Shown here: positions 49,483-63,027 of the stretch, piece after piece
Layout: the number at the start of each line of letters is the position of its first letter
How positions within the stretch are numbered: the first letter of the stretch is position 1
Assembly: GCA_014706295.1 (NCBI GenBank)
Contig: JACSVZ010000002.1
Location: forward strand, 17,902,494 to 17,966,493
From: Lycocorax pyrrhopterus obiensis
Lineage: Eukaryota > Chordata > Aves > Passeriformes > Paradisaeidae
Reading direction: 5' to 3'
DNA: 64,000 bases
Notes under the pieces: generated by a model
What the model saw: only the letters and a program-made list of their open reading frames with translations
The model's database searches: none
Told to the model about the DNA's origin: nothing
Position numbers and translations under genes: made by a program

Positions 49483-52400
49483 TAAAGTCCAGTCTTTTTT
49501 CCGGAAAAGCACTGTGACACTGGGTTTATGCCAACATTTTAAAGTTCCCCAGAAATCTTACAAAGGTAAAGGGAAAAAAAAAAACTCTCACAAAAATGTT
49601 TTTGAGTAATTTTAAATTTATTATATTCCTTCCTAGAATAACAAAATTAAATCTCGGTTAGGGCCTATGGAAAGACAGATGAGTAATGATTTATTTTCAC
49701 AACAACATGGAAAATCGGTGTCACTAGTATGTTTCCCCATTCAATGAAAGAAATTGAAGTTGAACATTAGGTTAAAAGCCTTTTCAGTAGTGCAAATACA
49801 AATATTTACTAAAGTTTTCAATGACTCTTCATACAATTATTACACAATATCTACAGCTATTAGAACAGCAGTTTCAAGTAAGAGAAAATGACCTTGATTA
49901 GTTACTGCTTGATGAGCTACTGATGAAAGCAAAGTTCATTAACCTAATGCATTCACCTCAAAAAAAGGAAGCACACACATATTTGCAACAGTGACAGAAG
50001 TGATCTAGTTTGACTGAAATAAGGAAACACAATGACAGTACTTAGTACTCACTCAGTAAAACTCCTATCACAGTAAAAATTACTGAATGTCAAAGAAAGA
50101 TCAAGTGCTAAAGCCAAAAGCATATGCACAGTTCTAAAGGGAACAGGAAATAATACTCAAAAAATCTGGAAAACAATCAAAAAGTGCTTAGGGGGTGTAA
50201 AACAAGCCATTAAAAAAGATATCATGTGTATTAGGATGAACTGAAAGACCATCAGTTTCTAAATGAGAGTTTTGATGATTTTCAAGTCACAGGCAAACAA
50301 CATCCTGAAGGAAAGCAATTGTTTTGTGTGCGAAGTGGTGGAAACAATTATCAGTGGTGCCTTGGCCCTGCAGCTGTAGGATGTGCTACGCTCTTATTCA
50401 CAGCCTTAAACACAAAGGATTAAAGAAACAGAGAAAGACAAAACTCCAGCACCAGGCAGACATCTCTGAGTTAGTAAATTAAGCAATTTGTTCTGTGATC
50501 ACAAGGACAGCCAGCGTCTGCAGAAACTCAGTTTTAGACTGAAGAGAGTAGCTGGTCTTTCATTTGCAAATTAAGCAGTATTGTGCTGCCACACCTAAAA
50601 GACATTAAGTAGTGCCAAATCTCATTTGAGATAGTTCATCCTTTGCCTTTCTCCATGGAAATGCCATCCAATTTGAGTCATAGTCTTGTGCTTCTAGGAC
50701 ACTGCTGTGTGTGCACGTAACCAGTTCTATTCACCCAGCACAGCCAATACGAGCAGCTGCTCCAGAGCCACCAGCAGAGACTGCCCTGGTGCTCTGCATC
50801 CTGTATCCATGACTGTCAGCAGTTCCTCCAGACACAGCCCTGAGCTCCACCTCCACCATGGATCTCCCATTGTAAAAGCAAAACAGAAATGAAAAAGCCA
50901 CTCACGGGACCACCCTTCCCCACAAACCATTCAAGCATGTCTACTTCAGAGAATACAAGTTCTTTTTTCTCCAGAAAGTCTTTTCAGCCCACCTGTGAAC
51001 AGAACCAAACATTGCAGACGTATCAAAGCAGAAAACTAGGCATAAACATGGTAACTGATCAGTGTCTTTCCAAATTCAAGCTTGTTCTTTTCACACCTGG
51101 AAAGTTAAATCCTTTGGGATGGAAAGGTTTCTCCACCCTATAGCAGCTCATAATTGGCCTACCTATGCTTCCACAAAATGCATCTTCATGAGCTTTTATT
51201 GACTTTTTTAAAGCATCTGAAGAAGGTGCTACAAGTTTCTAATTTTCTCAGGATGTATGATAAGATTAGCTGTCCACCAAAAAACAACTTGAAGTAAAAA
51301 AGAAGGAAGTCTCACCATGCGCTCCAGAGGTACACAATGATAGAAGTTTCTGATCAATGTAAGGAGCCAATGAGCAGTTTCTGGATCGCCCTGTCTCCCT
51401 CTCCCATTCCTGCACTACCTCCTACACTTGCAGTGCTCTTAAATAGAACAGATGTTCCTATGAATCCCACAAGAACCTGTTAATATACAGTTAATTATTT
51501 GCAACATCTGGTAATAACAATACTCATTTGAAGTCAGCAGCTGCTGGCAGGGGTTAGATGAAAAAGCCATTGGCCTCTGCACGACATCAGCTGCTTCTGC
51601 CCTGCTTCTTCAGTGGGTGGGGTGAGTCCTGCCTATGCTCAAGCAACAGCCTTGCTCTGATGGTGTCTACAGAAATACTAATTCACTTTAAAGCTCTGAT
51701 ACAATTTTACCAACAATACTTTTTTCCCTTTTTTTCTCTCGATTTTCTTTTCTAGTTAGAAAACCAGGAGGGTTAGGCAGAAAATCTGCCCTAAAGCAGC
51801 ATCTGTGTAGTTATGGCTGGGGAGAGAGCAAGGACTGTGCCAAGCAGGGAACAGCAAAGGAGAGAAAGTCAGAGCAAGTTTAGCAGAGCTTGCCAGCCAG
51901 GTGATCCCACTGAACCACTGCTTTGCAACCAGCCAGAACCAGAAGGTCAGTTATAGCAGGGAGCCGTAGAAGCACAACCACAGCCAATGGATGAAGAACA
52001 TCAAGTTGAAGGACAGGATGAGAAGAAATATAAACATCACAAGATGAGGTGTGCAGCCTGTAAATGTCAGTATATTCACACCAAAGCACTGCTGCACACC
52101 TGGGTTAGCAATGGCCCATCCACCTCCTTACCACCATCTCCTCCTGTTGGTGCCAGCCATTCCCAGCACCTCCCCAGGAGCAGGAACATCTTCCTCTACA
52201 TATTTTTAATACACTTCTATTTCTCTATGTCTGCTAATGTTTCCACTTGCAGCCCTCCATCCTCTCACTGACTGACACCCCCACATGTTGCTGTTTATAC
52301 AGCACTGGTGTTTGGAAACAAGCACCTACTCACTTCCTTTCACTATTCAGGCAGGCAGTCTGACACCCTGCCTACCACTTGCCTCAGGATTTTATGCTGA

Positions 52401-55400
52401 GGATTATTCAGCTTTTAGTGTGTGTTACAAATTGCCTGCTATGTCCCACAGAATGCCAAGCCCTAGTAATAGAGACACTGTTGGTGTGATGCCACATCAA
52501 TTGACATGGGAAAGACTTTCCTTTAGGTTTCACAACAGGACAGGACCTTGAAAGGCCCTCAAAGACCTTGCATGTTTCTATAAGATGCTTATACTGCTCA
52601 AGGACTCCAAAATATCAAAAACAAGCACCCATTTACATTCATGAAAACCTGTCCTGAAAGCAGAACCAGACACAAGAGCCCAGATTGCAGGTGGCACCAT
52701 CCTTTGATGAGAACAGATCCAAGCAAGACTTTGGGAACAGATCTGGTTCATAGGAAAGTTTTGCTGTCGTGCAGATTCAAAATGCCATCTCTGATCTCCC
52801 AGGACTGGAGAAAGAGCACAGCTCAGCTGTCAGAGGGCAGTGCAGGTCCAGATCACTATGCAGTGGCATCATGCACTACTTGATGTGCTTTTTCCCCAGG
52901 GAACTGGCAGAACACATTGTAGGATCCCATAGACTGCAAAGTGAGGTTTCTTTTCTTATCTTCTCTCTCTCTCTGTGGTCCCTTGGAGAAGGGCAAGACC
53001 AAAACCCACACAGCATACAGTGCTGAAAAGGTCCAGCTCCTTTTGAGGAAGATGTTCTTAGCACAATCCCAGCTAAACCTTCCCAGTAACAGCCTCATGT
53101 GTACGTCCGTACAGACACACAAACACCACAGCCGCAGACACTGAACTGGTGGCAGATAATTCCTCAAGAAGACAGGTAGACCCCTGCTGAGAAACAAAAC
53201 TCAATGCTCCTGAGCATGTATTTTGCATCCTAAATCTCTCTAATTCAAAGGCTTTGTCTGCTCTGCACTTCAGTCATTTCAATAGTTCAAGAAAATATCT
53301 AGTAAGAAGTATCAAGAGATGTATCAAGTCAGGAATATTTCAGACTATGTCAAAATGCCTTCATCAGTGTGTATTGTACAGAAACCTTCATATGCATAAA
53401 ATTAAAAATGCTTCCCTCTGTTCCACACACTCCTTAGTTCACAGTGGAAATACAGAATACCAAAGCTCCCTTCCGCTTTTGCAGTGCTAGGCCTTCAAAT
53501 ATTGGACATAGCTTAACAAGGTCTTTATATCTTTCATTAACAAGACCTTAATGAAATATAATCTGTATAATGAGCTAAAGATCAACAAAATTACATACAA
53601 ATTCCTATTGGGTTTTGTTATTTGGTTTTACATCAAAGCCATCATATTCTATCTTATGAACATCCTGAGAATATAATTTCAATCATATATGCAGTCTACA
53701 TAACCAAAAAAGTTGTGTATTTTTCATCTAAAATATGTACATTTAATGTAGAATCTTTCAAAAACAGCATAAGAACATACTTCAAAGCACAAAAATTAGA
53801 CTTTTTTTCTTTTCTGTGATAGAATATTATGAAAATTCAAGAAAAATAAAAAAGGTATAGCTATCATTGCTTTTTACCTGGTTTTTTTTCTAGAATGCAT
53901 CAAATAACTAAAAAACAGAGAAATGTTAAATCTATGCTAAATGTCACAAAGAGGCTTAGTGCTCTAACAAGAGGGGGGGTGTATTTTGGTTTATTTTTTA
54001 GAAATAGCTTATTCCATTGAAAATACTATCTTTCTTTCACTCTATAACTAACAAAAGTCCTAGGGTCATATATTTAAGTACTAGTCCCCTTTAGGAAAGA
54101 TGCCTACATTAATGCACAACCAAATTCTCCTCACAAATTACAGAACTTGCATTAAGTTTATCTATATAAAAATGTGAGTTTTATATAAAAGGCAAGTTAA
54201 CTTTATGCATATAAAGGCACGAGAGCAGACCTGTTAGATACTGAGCAAACAAAAGTACTGCTACAAAATTGATTGAAAAAAGTGAAAACACGTTAAACCT
54301 AAAAATGTTACCTTAGAAGAGCTTCATACAGAAATGAATTCAAAGTTAGGGCACTTTATAAAAACACAACTGAAGTACAATAGCAACCAAGAAAAAAGTG
54401 TTTTATGAATCTCTTCAAGTTTCTGCATACGTTTCTACCAATTTTTATTGCAAACATCAAGAAGCACTAGCAGATTTCTTCAGCCAAGGTAAAAAAACAG
54501 AACAAAAAAAATTGGTGCATTAACTTACCTGCTTATACATATATATGATACTTGAATACAGAATATTCAGTTTCTTTTTGGATCAAGTTTACTTAGAAGT
54601 CAGGCCCAAAGGTGCCTAAAGGAAGCACTTAAATCAAAACTGTATTTAAGAATCTATGTGAACATGACTAGCTTTCTGAATATATGGGGCATGCAGAATT
54701 CCCACTGAAGCCAAAGTTGCAGAGCTTAATATATTTAAACAAAAACAGGCACATGTCAATAAGATGTACTCCTTTCAGCATTCACATGCTGATGTTGGCC
54801 CTAACTGTGCATATAAGGTATATTCTCTTCCATTTCCAGTTTTCATGACTGGTTCTGATATAAAAAGGTAAACTGAACAAGATGTCGAGATTTAAAAGCA
54901 GATCACAATTAACCATTTTATTGTGGATACAAGTGTCGCTAAGGTGATAGAAATTCAATAATCCCTTAGATTAAACACAAAATCCACCCACAGGAAAAAG
55001 CACACGTGCTTTGGATGGGAAAAATTTCCAATATTTTATAAAATTCCTTTTTAGGCATCATTTCTCTCTTAATCAAAAATCACAGTTGAAAACTGCCTTG
55101 ACTCACAGTGAATAGAAAAATGAAGGCATATTTGAAACCATAAGAAGGCATCATAAGAAGTTTTACTGTCAAAAGGAAAAAGAAGATACAAGTTCTGGAA
55201 AAACAATGAATTTTTTTTTGAATACACAGTAAGCTGTTTTGGTTCCAAGCACCATAATATATTACGAAGTTCGCAATCATTAATGCATTTTAAAACCTGC
55301 TGCGGTGTTCCCAGATTTGAGTATGGAATGTTACTCTTCACCTTCTCATATGAGTAGGCAAAAACCTCTGGACTTCTAGATGTGCTGGCGTTGTGTTCAG

Positions 55401-58400
55401 ATAATACAGGTTATCTCAAGAAGGGGACATAGTTTTCTACCAAAGACCTTCGAAACTCCAAATTACACAAGAATTAGCCTCATGACAGGAGTCCAGTGGG
55501 GTTTTTTGTCCTTTATTTACTTTGCTAATATGAGTGACCTCACTAATAAACACCTTTCCTCATCCCTGCTACTACCATAACAGTGAAATGACATAGGCAT
55601 AATTTCTTACCTTTAGGAAAAGCAACATAAACAGAATAGTCATAAATCTTTTTATCCAGAAATAGCTACAACATTTTGAAATTACTTTAAGATTCAAAGA
55701 TGTATTTTTGTGGAACAAAGTAGTTAAGGATGTCCTGTAAATCTGTCCTTCATTTAATTTACATATGTCTTGAGGTCTCCTAAATTAAAGCAATGAAGTG
55801 GAGTCAATGACAGAATACTTTTGTATGTGATTATTTAAAGATTAGTAGATCTTAAATCTGAACCTCTCTCTTGTTAGAAATGTTCTTATGGAGCTCATTA
55901 CCAAGCTTACTTTAGGCAGTTAACGAAATGAAGTCAGCACTGGCACTGAGTGAAATCTTCATGTGGTAAAGGACACCTTCGAGCCTTTCCAAACTTCTCA
56001 GTTGTATTGGATTTACCCTGGAGATGATCTACTGCACATACTTCCTTCAAAGCATATTAAATACTAGTAAAAAAAGTAAAATAAGATGTTTACAAAAAAT
56101 GTAGCAAGCACTTCTATGACTGTCGTGCTGTCAGCTGCCAGTTTTTGTGCCTTTTGCTCATTTTTACTCTATGACACCCCTTAGCCTGGCTACGCCATGC
56201 CCAGGTCCTACTGAGCATCTAACAAGCTGTTCTGACAAAAAGGTGCTGATTTTTGAGCAATAAACAGCTAATGTACCAAATTGCATTTAGGGCACTGCAA
56301 GTTCTTGTCATGTCATTCCAGCAGCTTTACTTCTCTGCATCTTCTGATAGTTTCCTGGTTTTTTCAGACCTACTATTTCCAGATGTGCCAGGTGAGAAGA
56401 GCACCGACCTTCTGAAAAAAGATGGTTTGATAGAGATTACACATTTCTGAAAAATTCTTACCTTCAATGGGAACTCACATTTCATTCTGAAAAACTTAAG
56501 TGTAAAATATTTTAGGAGACTCTCAAAAGATGAAAAATATCCTAGGCAGCATCTTTTGTTCAAAACACTTACAGTTAACACAAAATACAACGAAAATACC
56601 GGGATCCTATGAAATTTAAATAATGTGCTCTCAAGTTCACCACGCAGCCGTAGAGAAAAGTTATAAGCTAGAAAGAGTAGAAACTGCTCAATTTGGCAGT
56701 AGGACCAGAGCAGGAAGCCCCCTGCAACCAGGCAGGAGTGCTCTGTAGCAGAGAGATCTGTGACTGCCTCCATGGCTGTTTGTATCTGATTTGCCTTCAG
56801 AGCACACCAACACCACTGCCAATTACAGAAATAGTCTTTGAAATGTGAATATGGGTGCTCTGAAAACTGGACTGAGACCAATAACTCATTTTGCAGACAT
56901 CTAGCTAGTTATTTGGATGTTAATGCCCTTCAGCCAGTAAAACCAAGACTGCATTTAAACCAGTACCCTAAGAGAGAATAATACCATTTCCTCACTGCGT
57001 ACCTCATCAGCCACCTAATGCTTCCCAAAGCAGGAAACATTTTCAAGTGCAAATATTGCTATACCTTCAACTGTTGCTATGCAACACTAGGTCTTATATT
57101 TCCTAGAAACATGATGAAAATTGGACTCCTGATCCTTAGCTTAACTGCTATTACTCACCACCATATCATACACGATTTGGATTAATTCTCATTGAGGAAA
57201 CCAGGTTATAGTCCTCAAAGACTTACTTACAGAATCCAGGCTCTGCTCCAATGCATTTTCACCCCTCATTTAGTATTTAATTCTTCTTTGAACATGACCT
57301 GCCCTGCAATTTTAAGAGAAACCACCTGAGCTCTTCATTCAGCTGTATTATAGTCATTTTGCTTCATAATTACTCCCACAACATTACCAGGCGTGTCTTA
57401 AGAATAACTGTGTTTTATGGTTATAAAAGTTAGTGCTGCTGGAATGCAAGAGGAGTAAGAGTACAGTGCAAACACAAGGTTCATGATGCAGCCCTTCTCA
57501 TACCCCCAGGAGAAGGAATCCCACCCCATAAACAATCCCACACACACAACTCATTTTCAGGCATTCTGGACAACAAAGCACCTTATCAATCAGCATAACT
57601 TTCAGAAGTTAGAGCAAGAGGGTTTTTTTTCTTCCTAAGGCAAATTATTTCCTCCTCTGTAGACATGCAGACATTTTTAGTGACACTTCTGGATAATCAG
57701 CTCTATCAGACAGATGGTATACTTTTTGAAACAAGTGACATGGGCTGTTTGTTTCACCCCAAATTGGGGCAATTCATTTTGATAAGAATTTAATTCACAG
57801 TTAATACAGATTGTTGGCATCTGGTTTTATATGAATTGATTGCACAGAGAAATCAGGTCAAGATCAGCTCTGGGTAAGAAGACTGACAGATCTAATGGTG
57901 AACTCCTGTCACTGCACATCAGCATGAAATTTAGCTAACCAGAGTATGACCATGCCCCAGCAAATATAGAGGATGTGTTATGTTTGCCCCCACCAATGCA
58001 TTTAAAAAAAAACCAGGTAGAAAAAGGAGAAGACTTGTAAATGCTTTCCCATTTCACTTGGGTAGATACATCAGCAGCAGAGTCCTTTTCACCATGTCTT
58101 ACAGCCCTGTTTCTTGGTACTTGGGCTTCATAGTGCCTCAGTAAAGATGAGATTAATCAACAAGGAGTAATGACAAGACTGATACAGTTTCACATAAAGT
58201 ACACATTAAAAAAAAATTAAACTATTTTAGTGTAGAAGATTCAATTTATCAAAATATAATCAATGATCAGGATCGCTGAAAGTTCTGAGAACTGCACAAC
58301 ATTCACATTGTATTTACAGTATTTTCCAAAGCAATTTTCAGCAAATTGCTTCATCTAGTTTATCTTCAGACTTACTAGGTGAGTGCTAATTTCTTTGTCA

Positions 58401-60660
58401 CATTAGAAAGCTTGTAAGTGAAGATGTCTTTGAGGAAAAATCATTTCAGTTCAACTTAAAACTGCAGATAGGTTTTGAGAAGGTGAACAAAATCATGACC
58501 AGACCTCAAAATATTTACTTTCAGATTTGGCATGTGCAGGGTGCAAAACTACAAAACTGATGTATGGCACAGTAGATTTGCCTATCCTTTGCATAATAAT
58601 ACACTTAATATATATTCTCTTTTCTATTTACATTATTGTATGGCATCTGGACTAGACCATTTGAAAGCAGAGTTATGAACCTAATACAAAATGGACATTT
58701 CTCTGCATATCTCAACTGCTTTCTGACAGTTCTGATAGAGCCACAACCACAATGAGAATGAACAAAAATGGTTTCCCACCAATGAGAAAAATCAGTTCAC
58801 CATTAAGCAGTTTCATCATATAAAGCTCTTTATTCACTGAAAATTAAGGGAGTCAGGTCCCCAGCTTACAAAATCAGCACATAAAACCAGCATGTTTATG
58901 CTGTTCACTGATTTTAAACAGTGTTCCCAAGCCTAAGCATTGGAAAAAACATCATGACTAAAGAAAAAGGTGGGGTTTAGCAAAGGAAATTCAGAGAGGT
59001 TTTTATTTGATCTACACATATTCACATTTTCACTAATGACAAGGGCAAGGAATTATAAGCACTTGTGGAACTAATGGTGCATCTCCCCCAGTCACAAGAC
59101 TTGGAGACGAAACTGCAGATAGCAACACAAGCAACTGGGTAAAATCTCAATCAAAGCATTTCAAGATCCCCATCACAGCCAGTAGCCAACAGCCACCTGC
59201 AGGTGACACCACACTCCTCTGTGACTTTGTGACCCCTTCACACAGCATGAAGTGGGCTCCACCACCCCCTCTCCCTCCACAGGTCCATGGCTCATGGCTC
59301 AAGTTCACGGTGACCAGCAGAAGAGCAGGAAGATGCACGTTCTTTCTAATGCATCTGGGAACAGCAGAGGACATCAAGAAGGGGAAGAAGGGAAAGAACC
59401 AAGCCAGGAAAATAGAAGGCCTGCAAAGCTTGTTGTTGTCTTCATTCAAACACTGCAACATGCAGAACACTTGGAGGTCAAAAAACTCCAAAACTCCTGC
59501 AGACTGAGACTGAGTCTTCAATTCCACTAAAATCTGTGTTTGCCTGAAGCAGTTACTCAACTTCAGCAGACAAAATAAAGGGAGCCTAGAAAATTCAGTT
59601 CTTCTTTCTGGTGATCTGCACTTCTTTGGGGTTTTTTTTCTTTAATGTGGAAATAGGAATTTTTGTATAGCTGAGGTAACTTTTGTTGCACAGAGGGCAC
59701 CATTCAGAATATTTTTTTTTTATAATAAGACATGAATATAAACTTTTTAAAGAAAACCAGTAAAAAATGCAAATAGCATTGCAAAATTGTGTCTTTTTGA
59801 AACAGCATTGAGAGAAAAACTGTTTTAGACCACTGTTAACTACCAAATTTAAGTTCTGCTTGACAGTACGCAACAAAACCTAAACTTGAATTTTTGTACC
59901 AACTGAGGAAACAGTGGTAGTTTTTACACGGAAATTATTAGAACAGGAGTTTGGAGCTCCTACCAGACATTCAGAACACAGAATACATCATCACCTAGTA
60001 CATTAGGAGTAGAGAAGGGTCTTTCTTACACTCAGCCTCACTTCATACACGTTTTGTGTTGAAGCAAGTTACTCTGTACTGTACTTTGAAGGACACTGCA
60101 ATGAACCTGCACTTCACTAATAATGTCAAATTTAGCAAACTATTGTGAAATTTCAGACATAAAAGTTATTAATTCCTGTATGTGTTAGTTTTATAGTAAA
60201 ATAGTGGCGAGGAGCTGCTACAACTTCTGGCATCTGATCGAACTACAACTTCGAAGTACAACTCCGAAATCTTTTAAAATACATAACTATGTAGTAAAAG
60301 CAGCAAATAACCTTATCAAAAATGAAAACTGATGTACAGGTCTGACAGCATAAATCTTCAAGTTAAAACTGCATAAGAGAAAGTTGGGGGGGGGGGGACA
60401 CGACACATGGGGTCACATTTTATTTGAGGAATGCCCCTGACAATCTTTCAATAGCTACAACAAAAGGACAAGGCCCATTTTATTCCACCTTCTTTAGCAG
60501 TCTGTGAATACCACTGAAGGCCTCTAATGATTTGTGCAACTGGAAGTTATTCCATCTTGCTAGTTAGCCTAGAAAATGCCTCCAAAGTGTGCCATCTCTT
60601 CCTGCGGGGCACACCACCAAATCAGTCCTCAAAGTCCTCAGCAAAACAGATCTACTATTT
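49483..60660. other. Unique DNA without recognised genes or repeats
   Basis: More than 11 kb of largely AT-rich sequence. The longest non-repeat frame of the window, 184 codons on the minus strand at 56881-56327, lies here; it is rich in Phe, Cys and Trp and resembles no family I know. A G12 run occurs at 60386-60397. No convincing exon pair was found. Confidence 0.45.
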
Positions 60661-60850
60661 CATAGAGGTTAAGGCCAGGAAGGACTATTCAATCACCTAA
60701 TCCCAGCTCCTGCATTGCATGAAACATTACATTTCTCCCTCAGTCCCACTTCATGCCCAATGACTGTTTAAGACATGTTTGTCCCACAGGTGGAACGCCT
60801 GGATTACAAAGACAGCACTGACGCTGTAACATGATGGAGGACTGACAACC
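60661..60850 (-). repeat. Old, diverged CR1 LINE 3' fragment
   Basis: The plus strand reads CATAGAGGTTAAGGCCAGGAAGGAC, then CACCTAATCCCAGCTCCTGCATTGCA, CCCAATGACTGTTTAAGACA and GATGGAGG. This is the order seen in the ancient CR1 subfamilies shared by birds and reptiles (…AAGGCCAGAAGGGACCA…CTAGTCTGACCTCCTG…). Divergence is clearly greater than in the other CR1 pieces here. The orientation is minus because the 3' end lies at the left. Confidence 0.65.
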
Positions 60851-62711
60851 TCTGATCAGAGTCCCAGCACACAAATGAGTACCAGCATACCTGATTTGGA
60901 GAAGAGAACATTCCTTCTAAAGTCCAATCCATATGACCACATGGGTAAGAAATGTCACATCTTCACAAAAAAACAGAGTGCTCTGTACAACCTCCAAGCT
61001 TTGACTGTCCCACAGAGCATCTCTGCTGCTGAGAACTTCTGTAGCTTCTGAGAAGGGCAAGAAAACCCAGACAGAAACCCAACCCAAATATATTTGGCCA
61101 ACAACAGGTCCGTTGCACTTAATCTTGGCTTAGGCACCTGAATCCACATGCACATGGCACTCACAGACACTGAGCACAGAGCCAAGAGGGTATAATCACT
61201 ATTGTGGAAACACAAGCAGTTCTGTTTTCTCTGTGGCCCACCTGAGAACAGGAAGATGTGCAGAGGCTCAGATCACAGCCCACAGGGCAACTCACTGCTC
61301 CTGAAAGGAGTGCCACGACTACCAAGACCACAGAGCCTTAGCAAGCCTAGCAGTGCTTGCAAGAAAAGGCCACAAATGGTGAATTCAGAACTAAGAATGC
61401 TGATTAAAAGGTTTATTTTAAGAGAGTGCATCTCTAATATTTGTGTGCTATTTATGTTGAAACCCAGGGGAAAACCACAAAAGAAAGTCTGTATTAGGAA
61501 AAACTTAACTAAATAAATAGTAAAATCAGGGCTATCTCCAAAAGTACTTTTATGGACTCACCTAAGAATTCATTGTGATTTAAACCAGATTAAATCCATA
61601 AAGTTAAACAACTCAAAAGAGCCTGATTCTTCAAGGATTATATAACAATTATTTCCCAACATTTAATACTCCTCTTTAAAAAAAGGGGAAAAAAGAAAAA
61701 ACAAAAGACTAAGTAAATAAGCAGTGCATGCAGCTCTGCTTCATGAAATTGAATGGCAATCCATCCACTGGTTTTCTTAATGAGAATAAACTTGTTTTTT
61801 CCTTCAGACTGTTCTCGCATTTCTCTCATGCTTCACACAGTATTACAGTGACCATTACTGTAACCATCACTTTTGCTAGATGAAGGAGCAATACGGGATT
61901 CTACCACCGGGAATATAATAGACTAAAAAAATTAGAAAAAAAAGCAACTGCAACAAAATGAAACAAACAAAAAGACCCCAACACCCTTTCAATTGCTAAG
62001 CATCTTTTTTTGTTTCCTGCCTTAGGTGCTGTTCAAATCCTTCTGAACATCCTGCCCTCTCCATTCACCTTCTTTCAATTGTCAAGGCAATTTAGCACAA
62101 TTTGACTATACAGGATCTTCTTGCTTCTGTTTATTCACTCTCCTCATTTCCTGGGGCTCCTGGACAGAAACCAAACAGGCCAAGCTACTGTTTTCTCTTA
62201 TTACTGTTCCTTCTCTCAGTGTTTGCCAATTTCCCCAGCACAGCAAATATATAGTGCTATTACTATGGAGCACTTTATTATTTGCTATATTATAGCAAAG
62301 AATAATACCACGAAACATTCATGCCCTCCCCATTTGGATTCACAGGTGCTGTGCCTGTGTCCATCCCTGATTCTTCTTTCTGAATTGCAGCTGGACAAAG
62401 GAAGAAAGGTAACAGCTTTGTATTTCAAAGATAAATGAGTGTACCCAGCAGGCTCCTAGGATCAAAATCATAAATTGGCTGGGAAAGGACAAGCAGATAG
62501 TAGCATGAACCTGCATTTCTTATGTGTCTTTAGCTTGGGACAAGCTTATTGTGCCAGGATGCTTATATGCTGTAACAGGAACAGTAAGCAAACCTCCTGT
62601 CTCCATTCCCACCTCTCTGGACAGTGTTAGAAGTGCCTTGTAGTTCCTGACCATGAAAAGAAAAGATACTCAGAAACATCTGCTATGTCTGCCCTGCAGC
62701 CTAAAGCTGAG
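60851..62711. other. Unique non-coding DNA
   Basis: No repeats or coding domains recognised. Composition is AT-rich with A-rich runs near 61680 and 61930. Confidence 0.45.
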
Positions 62712-63027
62712 TGTTATCGAAGTCTGACGGGTCACTACGATCACTCCTGGTGGCAGCTGCTGGGGGGTACCACACCAGTGCCCCCACCACGCAGCAGGGA
62801 TGGTGTCGCTGTTTTCCCCACGGACGAGTGGAGAAACGACACAAAGTCCAGGCTCAGGGATAGACGGAAGCGCTTTAATGAGTTCTCAGAAGGCTTTTAT
62901 GTCTTAGTTCGCAAAAGTGTGTGAAATGGCATAAGGTAACTGGGTTTTTTGCCATTCACCCCTTAAGGGGATTGGTCAAGTTCTAAGACACCCATCTCTG
63001 AATGTTTTTCTAGTTAGAACCATAACA
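62712..63027 (-). mobile_element. Solo retroviral LTR, about 316 bp
   Basis: On the minus strand the element starts TGTTATGG and ends GATAACA, giving the short inverted ends TGTTAT…ATAACA and the TG…CA termini of an LTR. Promoter order is correct. A CCAAT box (62975-62971) lies just after the palindrome CCCCTTAAGGGG (62959-62970). An ATAAAA TATA-like box (62900-62895) and an ATTAAA poly(A) signal (62879-62874) follow. After the poly(A) signal comes a GC-richer stretch with about a dozen CpGs in the whole element, which suggests a fairly young insertion. No primer-binding site or internal viral sequence borders it, so it is a solo LTR. The short length fits an avian class II (ERVK-like) LTR, but that class is inference. 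The five bases on each side do not match as a target duplication. Confidence 0.65.
62803..62842. other. Imperfect hairpin inside the LTR
   Basis: GTGTCGCTGTTTTCC at the left arm (62803-62817) pairs imperfectly with GGAGAAACGACAC (62830-62842) around a loop containing CGGACGAGT. It lies downstream of the TATA-like box and poly(A) signal in the LTR sense, the region where LTR transcripts would begin or end. Confidence 0.6.
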
